Notes under the pieces: model-generated | Told to the model about the DNA's origin: nothing | The model's input: only the letters and a program-made list of their open reading frames with translations | Database searches by the model: none | In this document: positions 1-9,109 of the stretch, one piece after another | Position numbering within the stretch: the stretch's first letter is position 1 | Layout of the letters: each line of letters opens with the position of its first letter | Program-made: the position numbers and the translations under genes | Assembly: GCF_024297185.1 (NCBI RefSeq) | Contig: NZ_JANCTD010000001.1 | Span: forward strand, 569,396 to 633,395 | DNA: 64,000 bases | Source of the DNA: Lewinella sp. JB7 | GTDB taxonomy: Bacteria; Bacteroidota; Bacteroidia; Chitinophagales; Saprospiraceae | Reading direction: 5' to 3'

Positions 1-461
1 CCGATACCGATGGCGATACCTACGGCGATGCGGCTGCCACGATCACGGCCTGTACGGCTCCGGCCGGCTACGTAGACCAAGCCGGTGACTGTAACGACGC
101 AGATCCTACCGTCTATCCCGGTGCCCCGGAACTCTGCGACGGAATTGACAACGACTGTAACGGCAGAGTGGACGATGGCGACGTCAACAGTACCTTCTAC
201 GCCGACACCGACGGCGACGGACTCGGAGACCCGAATAACACGACCCAGGACTGCTTCCTGCCTACGGGCTACGTCCTCAACGCCCTGGACTGTGACGATA
301 CCGATGCGAATATCGGCCAGGCCACTACGTTCTATGCCGATACCGACGGCGATACCTACGGCGATGCGGCTGCCACGATCACGGCCTGTACGGCTCCGGC
401 CGGCTACGTAGACCAAGCCGGTGACTGTAACGACGCAGATCCTACCGTCTATCCCGGTGCT
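1..461 (+). repeat. 336-bp direct repeat inside the MopE-like region
   Basis: Bases 1 to about 125 recur almost unchanged from base 337 to about 461, an offset of 336 bp or exactly 112 codons. The unit encodes one full metal-binding repeat pair. The near-identity at silent positions points to recent duplication or gene conversion, and more units may lie upstream of the window. Confidence 0.85.
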
Positions 462-3400
462 CCCGAACTCTGCGACGGAATTGACAACAACTGTGATGGT
501 CAGGCCGACGAAGGGCTGAACTGCGGCAGTACCGCCACGGCCTTCTGGCTCGAAGCGGAGTGCGCGACCGTAGGCGCTGGCTGGTCGAGCATCGACTATG
601 CAGGTGCCTCCAACGGCAGCTACGTGGTCTTTCCCGGAGGAGGAGATGCCGTAAATACCCCTCCGGCAGATCTGCCCGCTAACCGGATACGGTTTACGGT
701 CACTAACGCGGAGGCCGGATCGTATAACCTGTTTGCCCGCATCGGTGCACCCTCGGGCAACAACGATTCCTACTGGGTACGGGTAAACGGCGGCAATTGG
801 TACAAATGGTTCAGCGGCATGACCCGCACCACCGGTACCGGATTTGCCTGGAACGCCTATCCCGGTGGCAATCCGACCCTCGTGTCCGGTGTCAATACCA
901 TCGACTTTGCTTACCGCGAAGGCGGTACGCTGCTCGATAAGCTCTACCTCGCGAAAGCGGGTACCCTACCAACGGGTACGGGCAGTCCGGCTACCAATTG
1001 TGCAACCCCACCGGTCAACCAACCGCCCGTTGCTCAGGCCGGCGCTACGCCGACCTCGGGTACTTCGCCGCTCAACGTTCAGTTCAGCAGCACCGGATCC
1101 TTTGACCCCGATGGCACGATCGACACCTACTCCTGGACCTGGCCCGGGGGTTCCGCCAGCGGTGATAGTCCGACGGCTACCTTCGCCACCGGCACCTACG
1201 CCGTTACGCTGACGGTTACCGACAACCAGGGCGCCCAGGCTACGGACGTAGTGACCATCAACGCCACCGCGCCACCGGTTGCCGACAAGACCAGCTTCTG
1301 GCTGGAGGCGGAGTGCGCCGCCGTGGGCACTACCTGGTCTACCGTTACGAGCACCGCCGCCGCCAACGGGGAGTACGTCGTACTCACCAGCGGCGAAAGC
1401 AAGGCGGCCCCCCCGGCCGACGTCCCTGCTAACCGCGTACGCTTCACCGTGGCGGGAGCCAAGGCCGGCAGCTACCACCTCTTCGCCCGCATCGACGCGC
1501 CGACGGCCAACAACGATTCGTACTGGGTACGGGTCAACGGCGGAACCTGGTACCGCTGGTGGTCGGGCATGACCCTGGGCGCGGGCTTCCAGTGGAACCA
1601 GTACCCCGGCGGAATGCCGGCCCTGTCCGCGGGAACCAACACCATCGACTTCGCCTACCGGGAAGTCGGCACGCGCCTCGATAAGCTGCACCTGAACCTG
1701 ACCGGCCTCCTGCCCTCCGGCGTAGGGGGACAGTCCACGAACTGTGACACTCCACCGGTCAACCAACCGCCCGTTGCTCGGGCCGGCGCTACGCCGACCT
1801 CGGGTACTTCGCCGCTCAACGTTCAGTTCAGCAGCACCGGATCCTTTGACCCCGACGGCACAATCGACACCTACGCCTGGGCCTGGCCCGGCGGCACCGC
1901 CAACGGTGATAGTCCGACGGCCACCTTCGCCACCGGCACCTATGCCGTTACGCTGACGGTGACCGACAACCAGGGCGCCCAGGCTACGGACGTAGTGACC
2001 ATCAACGCCACCGCGCCACCGGTTGCCGACAAGACCAGCTTCTGGCTGGAGGCGGAGTGCGCCGCCGTGGGTAGTACCTGGTCTACCGTTACGAGCACCG
2101 CCGCCGCCAACGGGGAGTACGTCGTACTCACCAGCGGCGAAAGCAAGGCGGCCCCCCCGGCCGACGTGCCCGCTAACCGCGTACGCTTCACCGTAGCGGG
2201 AGCCAAGGCCGGCAGCTACCACCTCTTCGCCCGCATCGACGCGCCGACGGTCAACAACGATTCGTACTGGGTACGGGTCAACGGCGGATCCTGGTACCGC
2301 TGGTGGTCGGGCATGACCCTGGGCGCGGGCTTCCAGTGGAACCAGTACCCCGGCGGAATGCTGGCCCTGTCCGCGGGGACCAATACCATCGACTTCGCCT
2401 ACCGGGAAGTCGGCACGCGCCTCGATAAGCTGCACCTGAACCTGACCGGCCTCCTGCCCACCGGCGTAGGGGAGCAGGCCACGAACTGTGATACCGCACC
2501 GCCGGACAGCGACGGAGACGGAATTGCCGATAGCGTGGACAACTGTCCGAACGTACCGAACCCCGACCAGAACCTCTTCCGGTTCTACGCCGACTTTGAC
2601 GGCGACGGCTACGGCGATCCCAACGACTTCGAGGACGCCTGTACCCAACCCTTCGGCTACGTAACGAACCAGCTCGACAATTGCCCGTCCATCAATACCG
2701 ACAACCTGAACGACAGCGACGGAGACGGTATCGGTGACGCATGTGACACGCCCGACGTTACCGACTTCTGGATGGAAGCCGAGTGCGCGACCGTAGGCAG
2801 TGGCTGGTCCGTCGTCACGAACACCGCCGCCTCCAACGGCGCCCACGTGAACTTTACCGGAGACCGCCGTACCGCCGCCCCGCCCGTGAACGAACCCGCC
2901 CAGGAAGTACGCTTCGACGTATCCCTGACGCAGGCCGGTACCTACCACCTCTACTTACGTCTGAGTGCACCCGACGAAAGTCGCAACTCCCTGTGGGTTC
3001 GCGTCGACCAGGGACCCTGGATGAAGATGTGGAAGACGATCGGCGGTGCCTCGCTCCTAACGAATGGCCTGGAATGGCGTAAGGCAAACGACGACGGAGT
3101 CGACCGCAGCTTCCCGCTCACCGCGGGCAACCATACGGTCACGGTCGCTAACCGCGAGCCGGGTACGCTACTCGACAAGGTACTGCTGACGACCACGGCC
3201 ACGGTCCCGAGCGGCGTAGGTCTTGCTGCCAGCAACTGTGGACCGGCTGCGATCAACCTCCAGGCCGCCCCCACCTTCGCCAAGGAATCGACCGTGACGG
3301 TCGCTCCCGAACTGAGCCTGTATCCCAACCCCGTCGCCGATCGCCTCAACGTCCTTCTACAGAGTGACTTCCGGGGTACCGTCGACGTACTGCTAACCGA

Positions 3401-3554
3401 CGCTACGGGACGTACCATTCGTACCCTGAATATCGACAAGCAGAGCGACGAGATGCAGCACTCGCTGCAGGCCGCCGGGCTTCCGGCCGGTGTCTACCGT
3501 CTGCGGGTGATCGAGGGCGACCGCCAGATCACTAAACCGTTCATGAAGTTGTAA
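1..3554 (+). CDS. Secreted multidomain T9SS protein, 5' end outside window
   Basis: The frame is open from base 3, so the start lies upstream; at least 1183 residues are present. In order: two MopE-type calcium/metal-binding repeats (DTDGDTYGD, CDGIDNDCNG), a module starting FWLEAECATVG, a PKD domain (NQPPVAQAGATPTSG), a second module, a second PKD, a third module, thrombospondin type-3-like repeats (DSDGDGIADSVDNCP), a fourth module starting FWMEAECATVG, and a C-terminal T9SS type A sorting domain (LSLYPNPVADRLNV to the end). The four modules of about 120 residues, rich in W and ending in FAYRE..T.LDKL, look like carbohydrate-binding domains, but the family is not certain. No catalytic domain is visible in this part. 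Known T9SS cargo is exported across the outer membrane and often surface-anchored, so an adhesin or polysaccharide-binding role is inferred. Confidence 0.85.
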   Translation, partial: DTDGDTYGDAAATITACTAPAGYVDQAGDCNDADPTVYPGAPELCDGIDNDCNGRVDDGDVNSTFYADTDGDGLGDPNNTTQDCFLPTGYVLNALDCDDTDANIGQATTFYADTDGDTYGDAAATITACTAPAGYVDQAGDCNDADPTVYPGAPELCDGIDNNCDGQADEGLNCGSTATAFWLEAECATVGAGWSSIDYAGASNGSYVVFPGGGDAVNTPPADLPANRIRFTVTNAEAGSYNLFARIGAPSGNNDSYWVRVNGGNWYKWFSGMTRTTGTGFAWNAYPGGNPTLVSGVNTIDFAYREGGTLLDKLYLAKAGTLPTGTGSPATNCATPPVNQPPVAQAGATPTSGTSPLNVQFSSTGSFDPDGTIDTYSWTWPGGSASGDSPTATFATGTYAVTLTVTDNQGAQATDVVTINATAPPVADKTSFWLEAECAAVGTTWSTVTSTAAANGEYVVLTSGESKAAPPADVPANRVRFTVAGAKAGSYHLFARIDAPTANNDSYWVRVNGGTWYRWWSGMTLGAGFQWNQYPGGMPALSAGTNTIDFAYREVGTRLDKLHLNLTGLLPSGVGGQSTNCDTPPVNQPPVARAGATPTSGTSPLNVQFSSTGSFDPDGTIDTYAWAWPGGTANGDSPTATFATGTYAVTLTVTDNQGAQATDVVTINATAPPVADKTSFWLEAECAAVGSTWSTVTSTAAANGEYVVLTSGESKAAPPADVPANRVRFTVAGAKAGSYHLFARIDAPTVNNDSYWVRVNGGSWYRWWSGMTLGAGFQWNQYPGGMLALSAGTNTIDFAYREVGTRLDKLHLNLTGLLPTGVGEQATNCDTAPPDSDGDGIADSVDNCPNVPNPDQNLFRFYADFDGDGYGDPNDFEDACTQPFGYVTNQLDNCPSINTDNLNDSDGDGIGDACDTPDVTDFWMEAECATVGSGWSVVTNTAASNGAHVNFTGDRRTAAPPVNEPAQEVRFDVSLTQAGTYHLYLRLSAPDESRNSLWVRVDQGPWMKMWKTIGGASLLTNGLEWRKANDDGVDRSFPLTAGNHTVTVANREPGTLLDKVLLTTTATVPSGVGLAASNCGPAAINLQAAPTFAKESTVTVAPELSLYPNPVADRLNVLLQSDFRGTVDVLLTDATGRTIRTLNIDKQSDEMQHSLQAAGLPAGVYRLRVIEGDRQITKPFMKL
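1011..2498 (+). repeat. 744-bp direct repeat (PKD plus binding module)
   Basis: The segment starting CCGGTCAACC at 1011 recurs at 1755, an offset of 744 bp or 248 codons, in frame. Each unit holds one PKD domain and one FWLEAECA module. The copies differ at only scattered bases, so they are probably homogenised by recombination. Confidence 0.85.
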
Positions 3555-3586
3555 TTGCTTCGTCACCTTCCCCCCGGGGATCCCAA

Positions 3587-3619
3587 GGGGCCACGTCCGT
3601 ACGACGTGGCCCCTTTTTT
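3587..3619 (+). terminator. Rho-independent terminator after the T9SS gene
   Basis: A perfect 10-bp stem (GGGGCCACGT at 3587-3596 with ACGTGGCCCC at 3604-3613) with a 7-nt loop is followed directly by six T residues. It sits 32 bp after the stop codon. Confidence 0.85.
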
Positions 3620-3737
3620 CGTGGGATACGAAGGGCGCGGACGCGGGAGCCGTGTATTGCAAAAAAAACCGAGCATCCGCGAAGGATAGAGCGGGCACCG
3701 GGGTCTAAGCGGTAAAATCCTTCACCCCATTCCCATA

Positions 3738-4721
3738 ATGCCCCTACACCATCCTCTATTCACCACCCTCGGTGCGGTACTGCTACTCGCTACCCTCGGC
3801 GCCTGTGCCGAAGACGAAGACACCGCGCTGCCCATCGACGGCGACACGGTCGTTGTCGACGTCGATCCGACCAATTTCCTGGACGCCAGCCTCGCCGAAT
3901 CCGTGACCATCGTGCCGTGTACGCTATCCGACGGCAGCTCCGCGGACTGCTACCAGATCGTCGCGGCCTCCGACCCCTCGGATCACCAGATGGGCCCCTG
4001 GTGCCCCGACCACATCTCCGACGGCGCCGAAGCCGGCGGCATCTGGCTCGAGGACGGCGAGGTCTATGACGTAGACGGCGCCTTCATCGAAAACCTGGCC
4101 GATTTCTACGACGACGATACCTGGCGTATGTACGATGATAACGGCGACATCTACGTCACCGAGACCGAGAATGACTGCGCCAATGCCGCCAACCCCAACG
4201 TCGGCGAGGAATACCGGAATTTCTGTGTGGAGTGCCTGCCCTCCTACATTACCGAGCTGACGCAGACCTACCTCATCCCGGTCACTCCGGTCCGGTTGTC
4301 CACGACCACTTCCTTCGGCGGTGGCGGTGGACCCGGCGGCGGCGGTCTATCCGTTCGCGGACTCGCCTTCAACGGCATTCGCTTTGACGCACCGGCTCCC
4401 ACCGACGCTATTCTGAGCGCCTACACGCTGGCTCCCTTCGACGACGCCGGTGGCCACATCAACCTCAACGCGGGCTACCACTACCACGCCGCCACCGGCC
4501 AGACGACGGAGATCCCGCAAACCGACGGCCACGCCCCCATGATCGGATACGCCCTGGACGGCCACGGTCTCTACGCCCGCCTGGACGACAGCGGTGCCGA
4601 ACCCACCGATCTGGACGCCTGCCGCGGTCACTACGACGATACCCGGGGCTACCACTACCACGTCGATGGTGCCGGGACCAATAACTTCATCAATTGCCTG
4701 GCCGGAGCCTACGCCCGGTAA
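3738..4721 (+). CDS. YHYH-domain lipoprotein
   Basis: 327 residues. The N-terminus is a lipoprotein signal peptide ending in the lipobox LGAC (residues 19-22), followed by an acidic stretch. The C-terminal third carries the two YHYH motifs that define the YHYH family (AGYHYHAAT and RGYHYHVDG), with GYALDGHGLY between them. Several conserved cysteine pairs suggest an oxidised extracytoplasmic fold. The biochemical role of YHYH proteins is not established, though the histidine clusters suggest metal binding. A glycine-rich linker (GGGGGPGGGG) separates the two halves. The next gene follows after 17 bp, so they are probably cotranscribed. Confidence 0.85.
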   Translation: MPLHHPLFTTLGAVLLLATLGACAEDEDTALPIDGDTVVVDVDPTNFLDASLAESVTIVPCTLSDGSSADCYQIVAASDPSDHQMGPWCPDHISDGAEAGGIWLEDGEVYDVDGAFIENLADFYDDDTWRMYDDNGDIYVTETENDCANAANPNVGEEYRNFCVECLPSYITELTQTYLIPVTPVRLSTTTSFGGGGGPGGGGLSVRGLAFNGIRFDAPAPTDAILSAYTLAPFDDAGGHINLNAGYHYHAATGQTTEIPQTDGHAPMIGYALDGHGLYARLDDSGAEPTDLDACRGHYDDTRGYHYHVDGAGTNNFINCLAGAYAR

Positions 4722-4738
4722 ACCCAAACTTCGAAACC

Positions 4739-5353
4739 ATGAAACCATTCATTTTTCTGCTGGCCCTCCTGCTGACCGGAAGCCTCTCCGCACACCAGTC
4801 GGAAATTTCCACGACCATGCTCGTGGAAAGGGAGGCCGGTAGCTGGCAACTGTACGTCAATACTTCCCTGACCGCTTTCGAGTATGAAGTCCGGGAGCAC
4901 TTCGGGGAGCATGCCTTCGCCACCCCCGGGGAGTTCCGCGAGCTGGTGCTACAACACCTCAGAAATACGATCTCGGTCACCTTCAACGGTAACGAGCCCG
5001 CGGTCCTGGCGGAGGGCCGCGTAGAACTGGGCCACGAAACGGGCGTCGTCTTCACGGTAACCGATCTGCCGGATGATGCGCGGGAAGTGCGCGTCGTGAA
5101 TACGGCCTTTGCGGACATTCACCGCAACAAGAGCGCCCTGGTAATTCTGAAGCAGGGTAGCGGGAAGCAACAATTCGAGCTTACGGCCGACAACGACCAC
5201 ACGGCGGCCCTGGCCTTCGACGGCTACCGACTTAGTAAGGTCGCGCCCACCGAAGCTTCGGTATCGCCGCTGGCCCCCCTCCTGCTCGTTCTTGGAGTTC
5301 TTGCCGCATTCTTTTGGCTCGGCGTGAAGCGCGTGCGCCCGCAGGCCGGGTAG
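4739..5353 (+). CDS. Secreted protein with C-terminal membrane anchor
   Basis: 204 residues from ATG 4739; an in-frame start at 4694 would overlap the upstream gene and lack a signal peptide at its N-terminus, so 4739 is preferred. Residues 1-18 are a signal peptide ending SLSA before HQSE. A soluble domain follows, then a hydrophobic segment (LAPLLLVLGVLAAFFWLGV) and a short basic tail, so it should be held in the inner membrane with the domain outside. The HQSEISTTMLVER start recalls small periplasmic proteins of the DUF6702 or HupE-N type, but I cannot assign it. It lies 17 bp after the YHYH gene and is likely coexpressed. Confidence 0.75.
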   Translation: MKPFIFLLALLLTGSLSAHQSEISTTMLVEREAGSWQLYVNTSLTAFEYEVREHFGEHAFATPGEFRELVLQHLRNTISVTFNGNEPAVLAEGRVELGHETGVVFTVTDLPDDAREVRVVNTAFADIHRNKSALVILKQGSGKQQFELTADNDHTAALAFDGYRLSKVAPTEASVSPLAPLLLVLGVLAAFFWLGVKRVRPQAG

Positions 5354-5703
5354 TTTCCCGCCGCCACTTCCCGTTGCTTTTCACTTGGCTGCGACCGTTG
5401 GAAGGGTACAGGGGGGCGGCGAAGGCAAACGGTGGGGGATCGGGTAGTCGGGGCCTGACCGGTCCGCTCCTGCGTCCCCGCAAGAAGAATTTAGCGAAAA
5501 CGCGTATGCCGCAGGGCTGTATTATCTGCTCCGCGAACGGCAGATCAGCGATCGGCAGTGGGGGAGTAAAATCTGTTACCGGCGAGATCGTGTACTTCGT
5601 ACCGGGGATTCCGCGCGCTCTAGTCCAGTGAGTACCCGCAGGCTCTGATCGGTGTCCGGTATCTCCCGCCCGATAGCCCCATCAGCCGGGGACGCCCGGG
5701 AAC
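5354..5703. other. Intergenic stretch, no supported gene
   Basis: About 350 bp between two converging genes. A frame around 5490-5640 reads ENAYAAGLYYLLRERQISD and could be a gene remnant, but it has no start and no recognised homology. No clear terminator hairpin was found. Confidence 0.4.
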
Positions 5704-6360
5704 CTACTCCGGCAGTGGCTTGACCATGATGTCCTTGTAGTAGACCTTGCTGTCCGGATCGTGTCCCTGCAGGGCGAAGGTGCCGCTGGAGAGGACTTTA
5801 TCCCGGGCGTCGGTCGACCGTTCCGGATTGGCGGGTTCGGTGTACTCCACGACGGTCTTATCGTTCAGTTTTACCGTGACCTTCTTGCCCCGTACGATGA
5901 TGTGCTGGGTGTACCATTCGTTATCCTTCATGTGCACTTCCCGCACGTCGTCGTAGGCGTAGACGCTGCCCGTGCGCCGCCAGTCCGACTGCGAGTTGTT
6001 GACTTGCACCTCGTACCCTTTGTTGGGCCAGCCTTCTTCCTGGTAGGCGGTGTGGATAAAGATGCCCGAGTTGCTGCCGGGGGTCGTCATGACCTGGGCT
6101 TTGAATTCGAAGTTCTTGAAGTCGTGGTCCATGACCGGCCCTACGTAGAATAGGTGGGCGCGGGGTCCGTCGGTGACGATTCTGCCGTCGTCTACCCGAA
6201 AGGTGGCGGGGTTTTCGCTGGCTTTCCACCCGGTCAGGGACGTGCCGTCGAAGAGCGGAATCCATCCATCATCTTCAGTAGCGGCGGCGGTCGTGGATTT
6301 TGGGGTATTGCAGGCCGTGGCGGCAAAAAGCAGGAGGCAGCAGAATACGAGGTGTCTCAT
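5704..6360 (-). CDS. DUF1080 (3-keto-disaccharide hydrolase-like) lipoprotein
   Basis: 218 residues. A lipoprotein signal peptide ends at ATAC (Cys17). The rest is one DUF1080 (PF06439) domain, a concanavalin-like beta-sandwich. Typical marks are WIPLFDGTSLTGWK near the start, the GSNSGIFIHT segment in the middle, and GYEVQVNNSQSD. Family members act on 3-keto sugars or serve as glycan-binding lipoproteins; the exact substrate here is unknown. The gene stands alone. Its upstream leader, including the start codon region, exists in a second, damaged copy at 25470-25597. Confidence 0.9.
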   Translation of the reverse strand: MRHLVFCCLLLFAATACNTPKSTTAAATEDDGWIPLFDGTSLTGWKASENPATFRVDDGRIVTDGPRAHLFYVGPVMDHDFKNFEFKAQVMTTPGSNSGIFIHTAYQEEGWPNKGYEVQVNNSQSDWRRTGSVYAYDDVREVHMKDNEWYTQHIIVRGKKVTVKLNDKTVVEYTEPANPERSTDARDKVLSSGTFALQGHDPDSKVYYKDIMVKPLPE

Positions 6361-6466
6361 CAGGCTAAACGTTTGGTGCGATGTGGAAGGGAGGTAAGTT
6401 ACCTACGCCTGGAAGTGTATTCGGTGGCGGGGGCGTGGAAAATTACACAATTTTGGTGGCCTGTCC
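6329..6466. repeat. DUF1080 5' end and leader, copy A of a dispersed duplication
   Basis: This block contains the first codons of the DUF1080 gene and about 100 bp upstream. It matches 25470-25597 closely, apart from a 10-bp gap and scattered changes. The copies share long identical tracts around the GTGGAAAATTACACAATTTT segment. Confidence 0.85.
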
Positions 6467-6570
6467 GTAGGGGGTTTTGCTTAGCCAAATTAAGGGGACC
6501 AATCGCGCTGCTTGACTCCCAACTGTGTTGTTTATTATCTCTCGTTTTCAAGGTCGGCGCGGAGCATCCC

Positions 6571-6578
6571 TACCTTTG
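6571..6578 (+). promoter_or_regulatory. Possible Bacteroidota -7 box
   Basis: TACCTTTG fits the Bacteroidota TAnnTTTG -7 element and lies about 70 bp before the broken RND remnant. No convincing TTG -33 element is at the right distance, so support is weak. Confidence 0.3.
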
Positions 6579-6644
6579 CTAATTCCCACGTAAGAAGTCG
6601 TACCGTACTGATGTAGTGAGCGAAGTTAACCGGTGGTAGGCTTA

Positions 6645-7076
6645 CCAATGGGAAGCTTCGATCATCCTGCTCAACCTCTCCCTGGCGCTGATCGGGCGGG
6701 CTTCAGTATTTGGGTCACCTCGGGGATCCTCAGCATCCCGGCGGTCATCGGCTTCAACACCCTCTTTGGCATTGCCACCCGCAACGGCATCCTGCTCGTT
6801 TCTCACTACCTCGCCCTGCGGAAGAAAGGCAGACCCCTCTACGAGACGGTCCTGGAGGGCTCGGTGGACCGCCTGTCGCCCATTCTGATGACGGCCCTGA
6901 CCGCCGGACTGACGCTGATTCCCCTGGCCATTGCGGGTGACCTGCCGGGGAATGAGATCCAAAGTCCCATGGCAAAGGTGATCCTGGGCGGGCTGCTCAC
7001 CTCCACCCTGCTGAATATCCTGGTCGTACCGGTCGTCTACTACCTCATTAACGCCGGTAAGAAAACCGTCCGATGA
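6645..7076 (+). pseudogene. Remnant of a CusA-type RND efflux pump, C-terminal end only
   Basis: The frame ending at 7076 reads IWVTSGILSIPAVIGFNTLFGIATRNGILLVSHY and continues through the last membrane helices to the stop. This is the end of a heavy-metal RND pump (CusA/CzcA type, normally over 1000 residues). The preceding residues (WEASIILLNLSLALIG) are in another frame at 6652-6700, so a frameshift lies near 6700 and everything upstream is missing. The apparent ATG at 6633 is not the native start. It heads a row of three broken transport genes followed by an intact two-component system. Confidence 0.8.
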
Positions 7077-7513
7077 AGCTCCGGATCAGCACGCTCCTGG
7101 AGCCCTTTCAGGCCCTCCATAACCGGACGTTCGCCCGGCTCTACGCGACACAGACCGTGAGCCTGCTCGGGGACGCGTTCACCTGGGTAGGTCTGGCCCT
7201 ACCGGCCTACGCGACCGATCCGGACCGCTCGCCGGTCACTCTGGCCATGGCCCTGACCCTGCGGGTGCTGGCCTGCATCATCTTTACCTCCTTCACCGGG
7301 GTACTGGCTAACCGCGTACCGTGTAAGCGCATTCTCTACCTGACCCACCTTACCCGCACGGGCATCGTGGCGTGTTTGCCCTTAGTCACCGCGGAGTGGC
7401 AGATTTATCTACGGGTATTGCTGCTCAACGCATTCTTCACGCCGACCTACCGGGCCATCATCCCGCAGGGCGGCCTGCCCCTGGCCCAATCAATGACACC
7501 AACTAATGAATAA
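7073..7513 (+). pseudogene. Truncated MFS transporter, N-terminal third
   Basis: 146 residues, starting inside the end of the RND remnant (ATGA overlap). The sequence TQTVSLLGDAFTWVGLALPAY, several hydrophobic helices and GVLANRVPCKRIL are typical of the N-terminal half of major facilitator proteins, which normally have about 400 residues and 12 helices. Homology stops at about YRAIIPQ and is replaced by an unrelated short tail, so a deletion has removed the rest. It cannot work as a normal transporter. The native stop is lost, and the frame runs a few bases into the next gene. Confidence 0.75.
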
Positions 7514-8180
7514 ACTGATTATCCTAACGGGGTGGCTGGTGTGCCTGGCGCTGCCGGCCACCGCCCAATCCTCCCTTCAAACGGTACTGCAATCCGTAGA
7601 ATCCAACAACCCCCGTCTGGCTACCGAGCGACAGTTCTGGGAGGTCCAGGCGCCGCGCGAGGCGATCGAACGGGTGTTTGAGGCCGCGGATCCCGAGCGA
7701 AAAACCTACGAACAGCAACGGCTGATTGCGGAAAAGCAACTGGAGGTCGCGCGGCTCTACCGCCTGCCCAGCTTTGAGGTGGGGTACCGCTACCAGGGCA
7801 TCCTCGGCCAGCGGTTCAATGGGCTCCACGCCGGGGTCACCCTCCCGCTCTGGGAACAGAAGTACCGCACGGAAACGCGGCAGGCGCAGGTTCTGCTCGC
7901 GGATTTGGAGCTCGCCCGCTATGCTAACGCCCGCTACTATGAATTATGGGAGTTGTATGACCGCCGCGCCCTGCTCGGTCAGTCGCTGGACGAGTACCGC
8001 CGGGCCATCCAGTTGGTGGACAACGGCAGGCTGCTCGACAAGGCCCTCCGCCTCGGAGAGATCACTACTATGGAATACTTTCTGGAAACGAGCCTGTACC
8101 AAAATGCTTGCTTGCACTTTCTGCAATTGGAGTACGAGTACCATGAAGCAACCGCTGAACTGACGAAATACTTCCTTTAG
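7506..8180 (+). pseudogene. TolC/CusC-family outer-membrane efflux protein, internally deleted
   Basis: 224 residues with a signal peptide (cleavage near ATAQ). Coiled-coil TolC-type sequence follows (RQFWEVQ; EKQLEVARLYRLPSFEVGYRYQ; LADLELARYANARYYELWELYDR). Members of this family have 400 residues or more; here the middle of the first repeat seems to have been deleted in frame after RQFWEVQ. The C-terminal repeat is nearly whole. A trimeric channel needs both repeats, so it is probably non-functional, although the reading frame is open. It lies between the MFS remnant and the intact response regulator. Confidence 0.65.
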
Positions 8181-8428
8181 GTTACCACAGGTAACTGACA
8201 GGACCTACGAATATCGCTTCTCTGCCAAGACTCGGAACCGTAGGTGTTTTCGGCGGCAAAACCTGCCGCATCATAGATTGCACTCTGTGTAGAAGTGTAA
8301 AAGTGATCGTGGGGGATAGGGGACTGAGGTTGAGTCAACCGTATTCCCCCCTTTGCGAAGACCATATCCAGATTACCTCCAGAATTAGTTTTCACCTTTG
8401 CCATCTACCACTAGGCCAAGGCACCACC

Positions 8429-9103
8429 ATGAAAATCCTCCTCATCGAAGACGAGCCCGATCTCGCCAGTTCCATATCCAGCTACTTGAGTGCCGATGGG
8501 TATTTGGTCGAAACGGTACGAACACTGGCGGGAGCCTACGGTAAATCAGGAGTTTATGAATATGATTGCGTTCTGATCGATATCGGTCTTCCGGACGGGA
8601 GTGGCCTCGACCTCGTTGCCAGTCTCAAAAGAGAGCACCACAGAGCGGGTATCATCATCATTTCAGCTAAAGACAGCATTAATGACCGCATTAACGGTCT
8701 TGACTTGGGAGCAGATGACTACCTGCCAAAACCCTTCCACCTCGCCGAACTCAACGCCCGAATTCGGGCACTACAGCGGCGTAAGTCCTTCGATGGGCAG
8801 CGCATCATTGAGTTTGGAAAAATACTCGTAAACCCGGTGGAGCAAAGCGTGACGGTCGCCGGCAGCCTCGTGCGCCTTACCCGTTCGGAGTATAATCTGC
8901 TGCTTTACTTTTTAGCCAATCCCAATCGTGTGATCACTAAAGAGAGCGTCGCCGAACACCTCAGTGGTGACAACGCCGACCTGCTCGACCGCATCGACTT
9001 TATCTATAGCCACGTAAAGAACCTGCGCAAGAAATTAGTGGATGCCGGGGCGTCCGACTACATTCATAGCGTATACGGCGTCGGCTACAAATGGTCGCAA
9101 TAG
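8429..9103 (+). CDS. OmpR-family response regulator
   Basis: 224 residues from ATG 8429; the open frame extends upstream to 8303, but this ATG begins the conserved KILLIEDEPDL. The receiver domain has acidic residues at 7-9, the phosphoacceptor Asp51 (LIDIGLPDGSG) and Lys101 (LPKPF). Residues about 125-224 form a winged-helix DNA-binding domain (TRSEYNLLLYFLANPNRVITKESV ... VYGVGYKW). It overlaps nothing and is followed 6 bp later by its sensor kinase. Next to efflux-gene remnants, it probably once controlled metal efflux; this is inference. A decayed relative lies at 25041. Confidence 0.92.
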   Translation: MKILLIEDEPDLASSISSYLSADGYLVETVRTLAGAYGKSGVYEYDCVLIDIGLPDGSGLDLVASLKREHHRAGIIIISAKDSINDRINGLDLGADDYLPKPFHLAELNARIRALQRRKSFDGQRIIEFGKILVNPVEQSVTVAGSLVRLTRSEYNLLLYFLANPNRVITKESVAEHLSGDNADLLDRIDFIYSHVKNLRKKLVDAGASDYIHSVYGVGYKWSQ

Positions 9104-9109
9104 CTTAGC

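Noticed and set aside
966-2948. 660-residue open frame on the minus strand
   Set aside because: It lies fully antisense to the repeat-rich T9SS gene, has a V/G/R-rich repetitive sequence, and mirrors that gene's repeats. It is a GC-driven shadow.
5314-5631. 105-residue plus-strand frame after the membrane-anchored gene
   Set aside because: It overlaps the end of the previous gene, has an Arg/Gly-rich composition typical of shadow frames and no recognisable domain.
8177-8404. 75-residue minus-strand frame starting MAKVKTNSGGNLD
   Set aside because: It covers the promoter area of the response regulator, matches no family I know and lies in decayed DNA. It could be a remnant, but support is too weak for a call.
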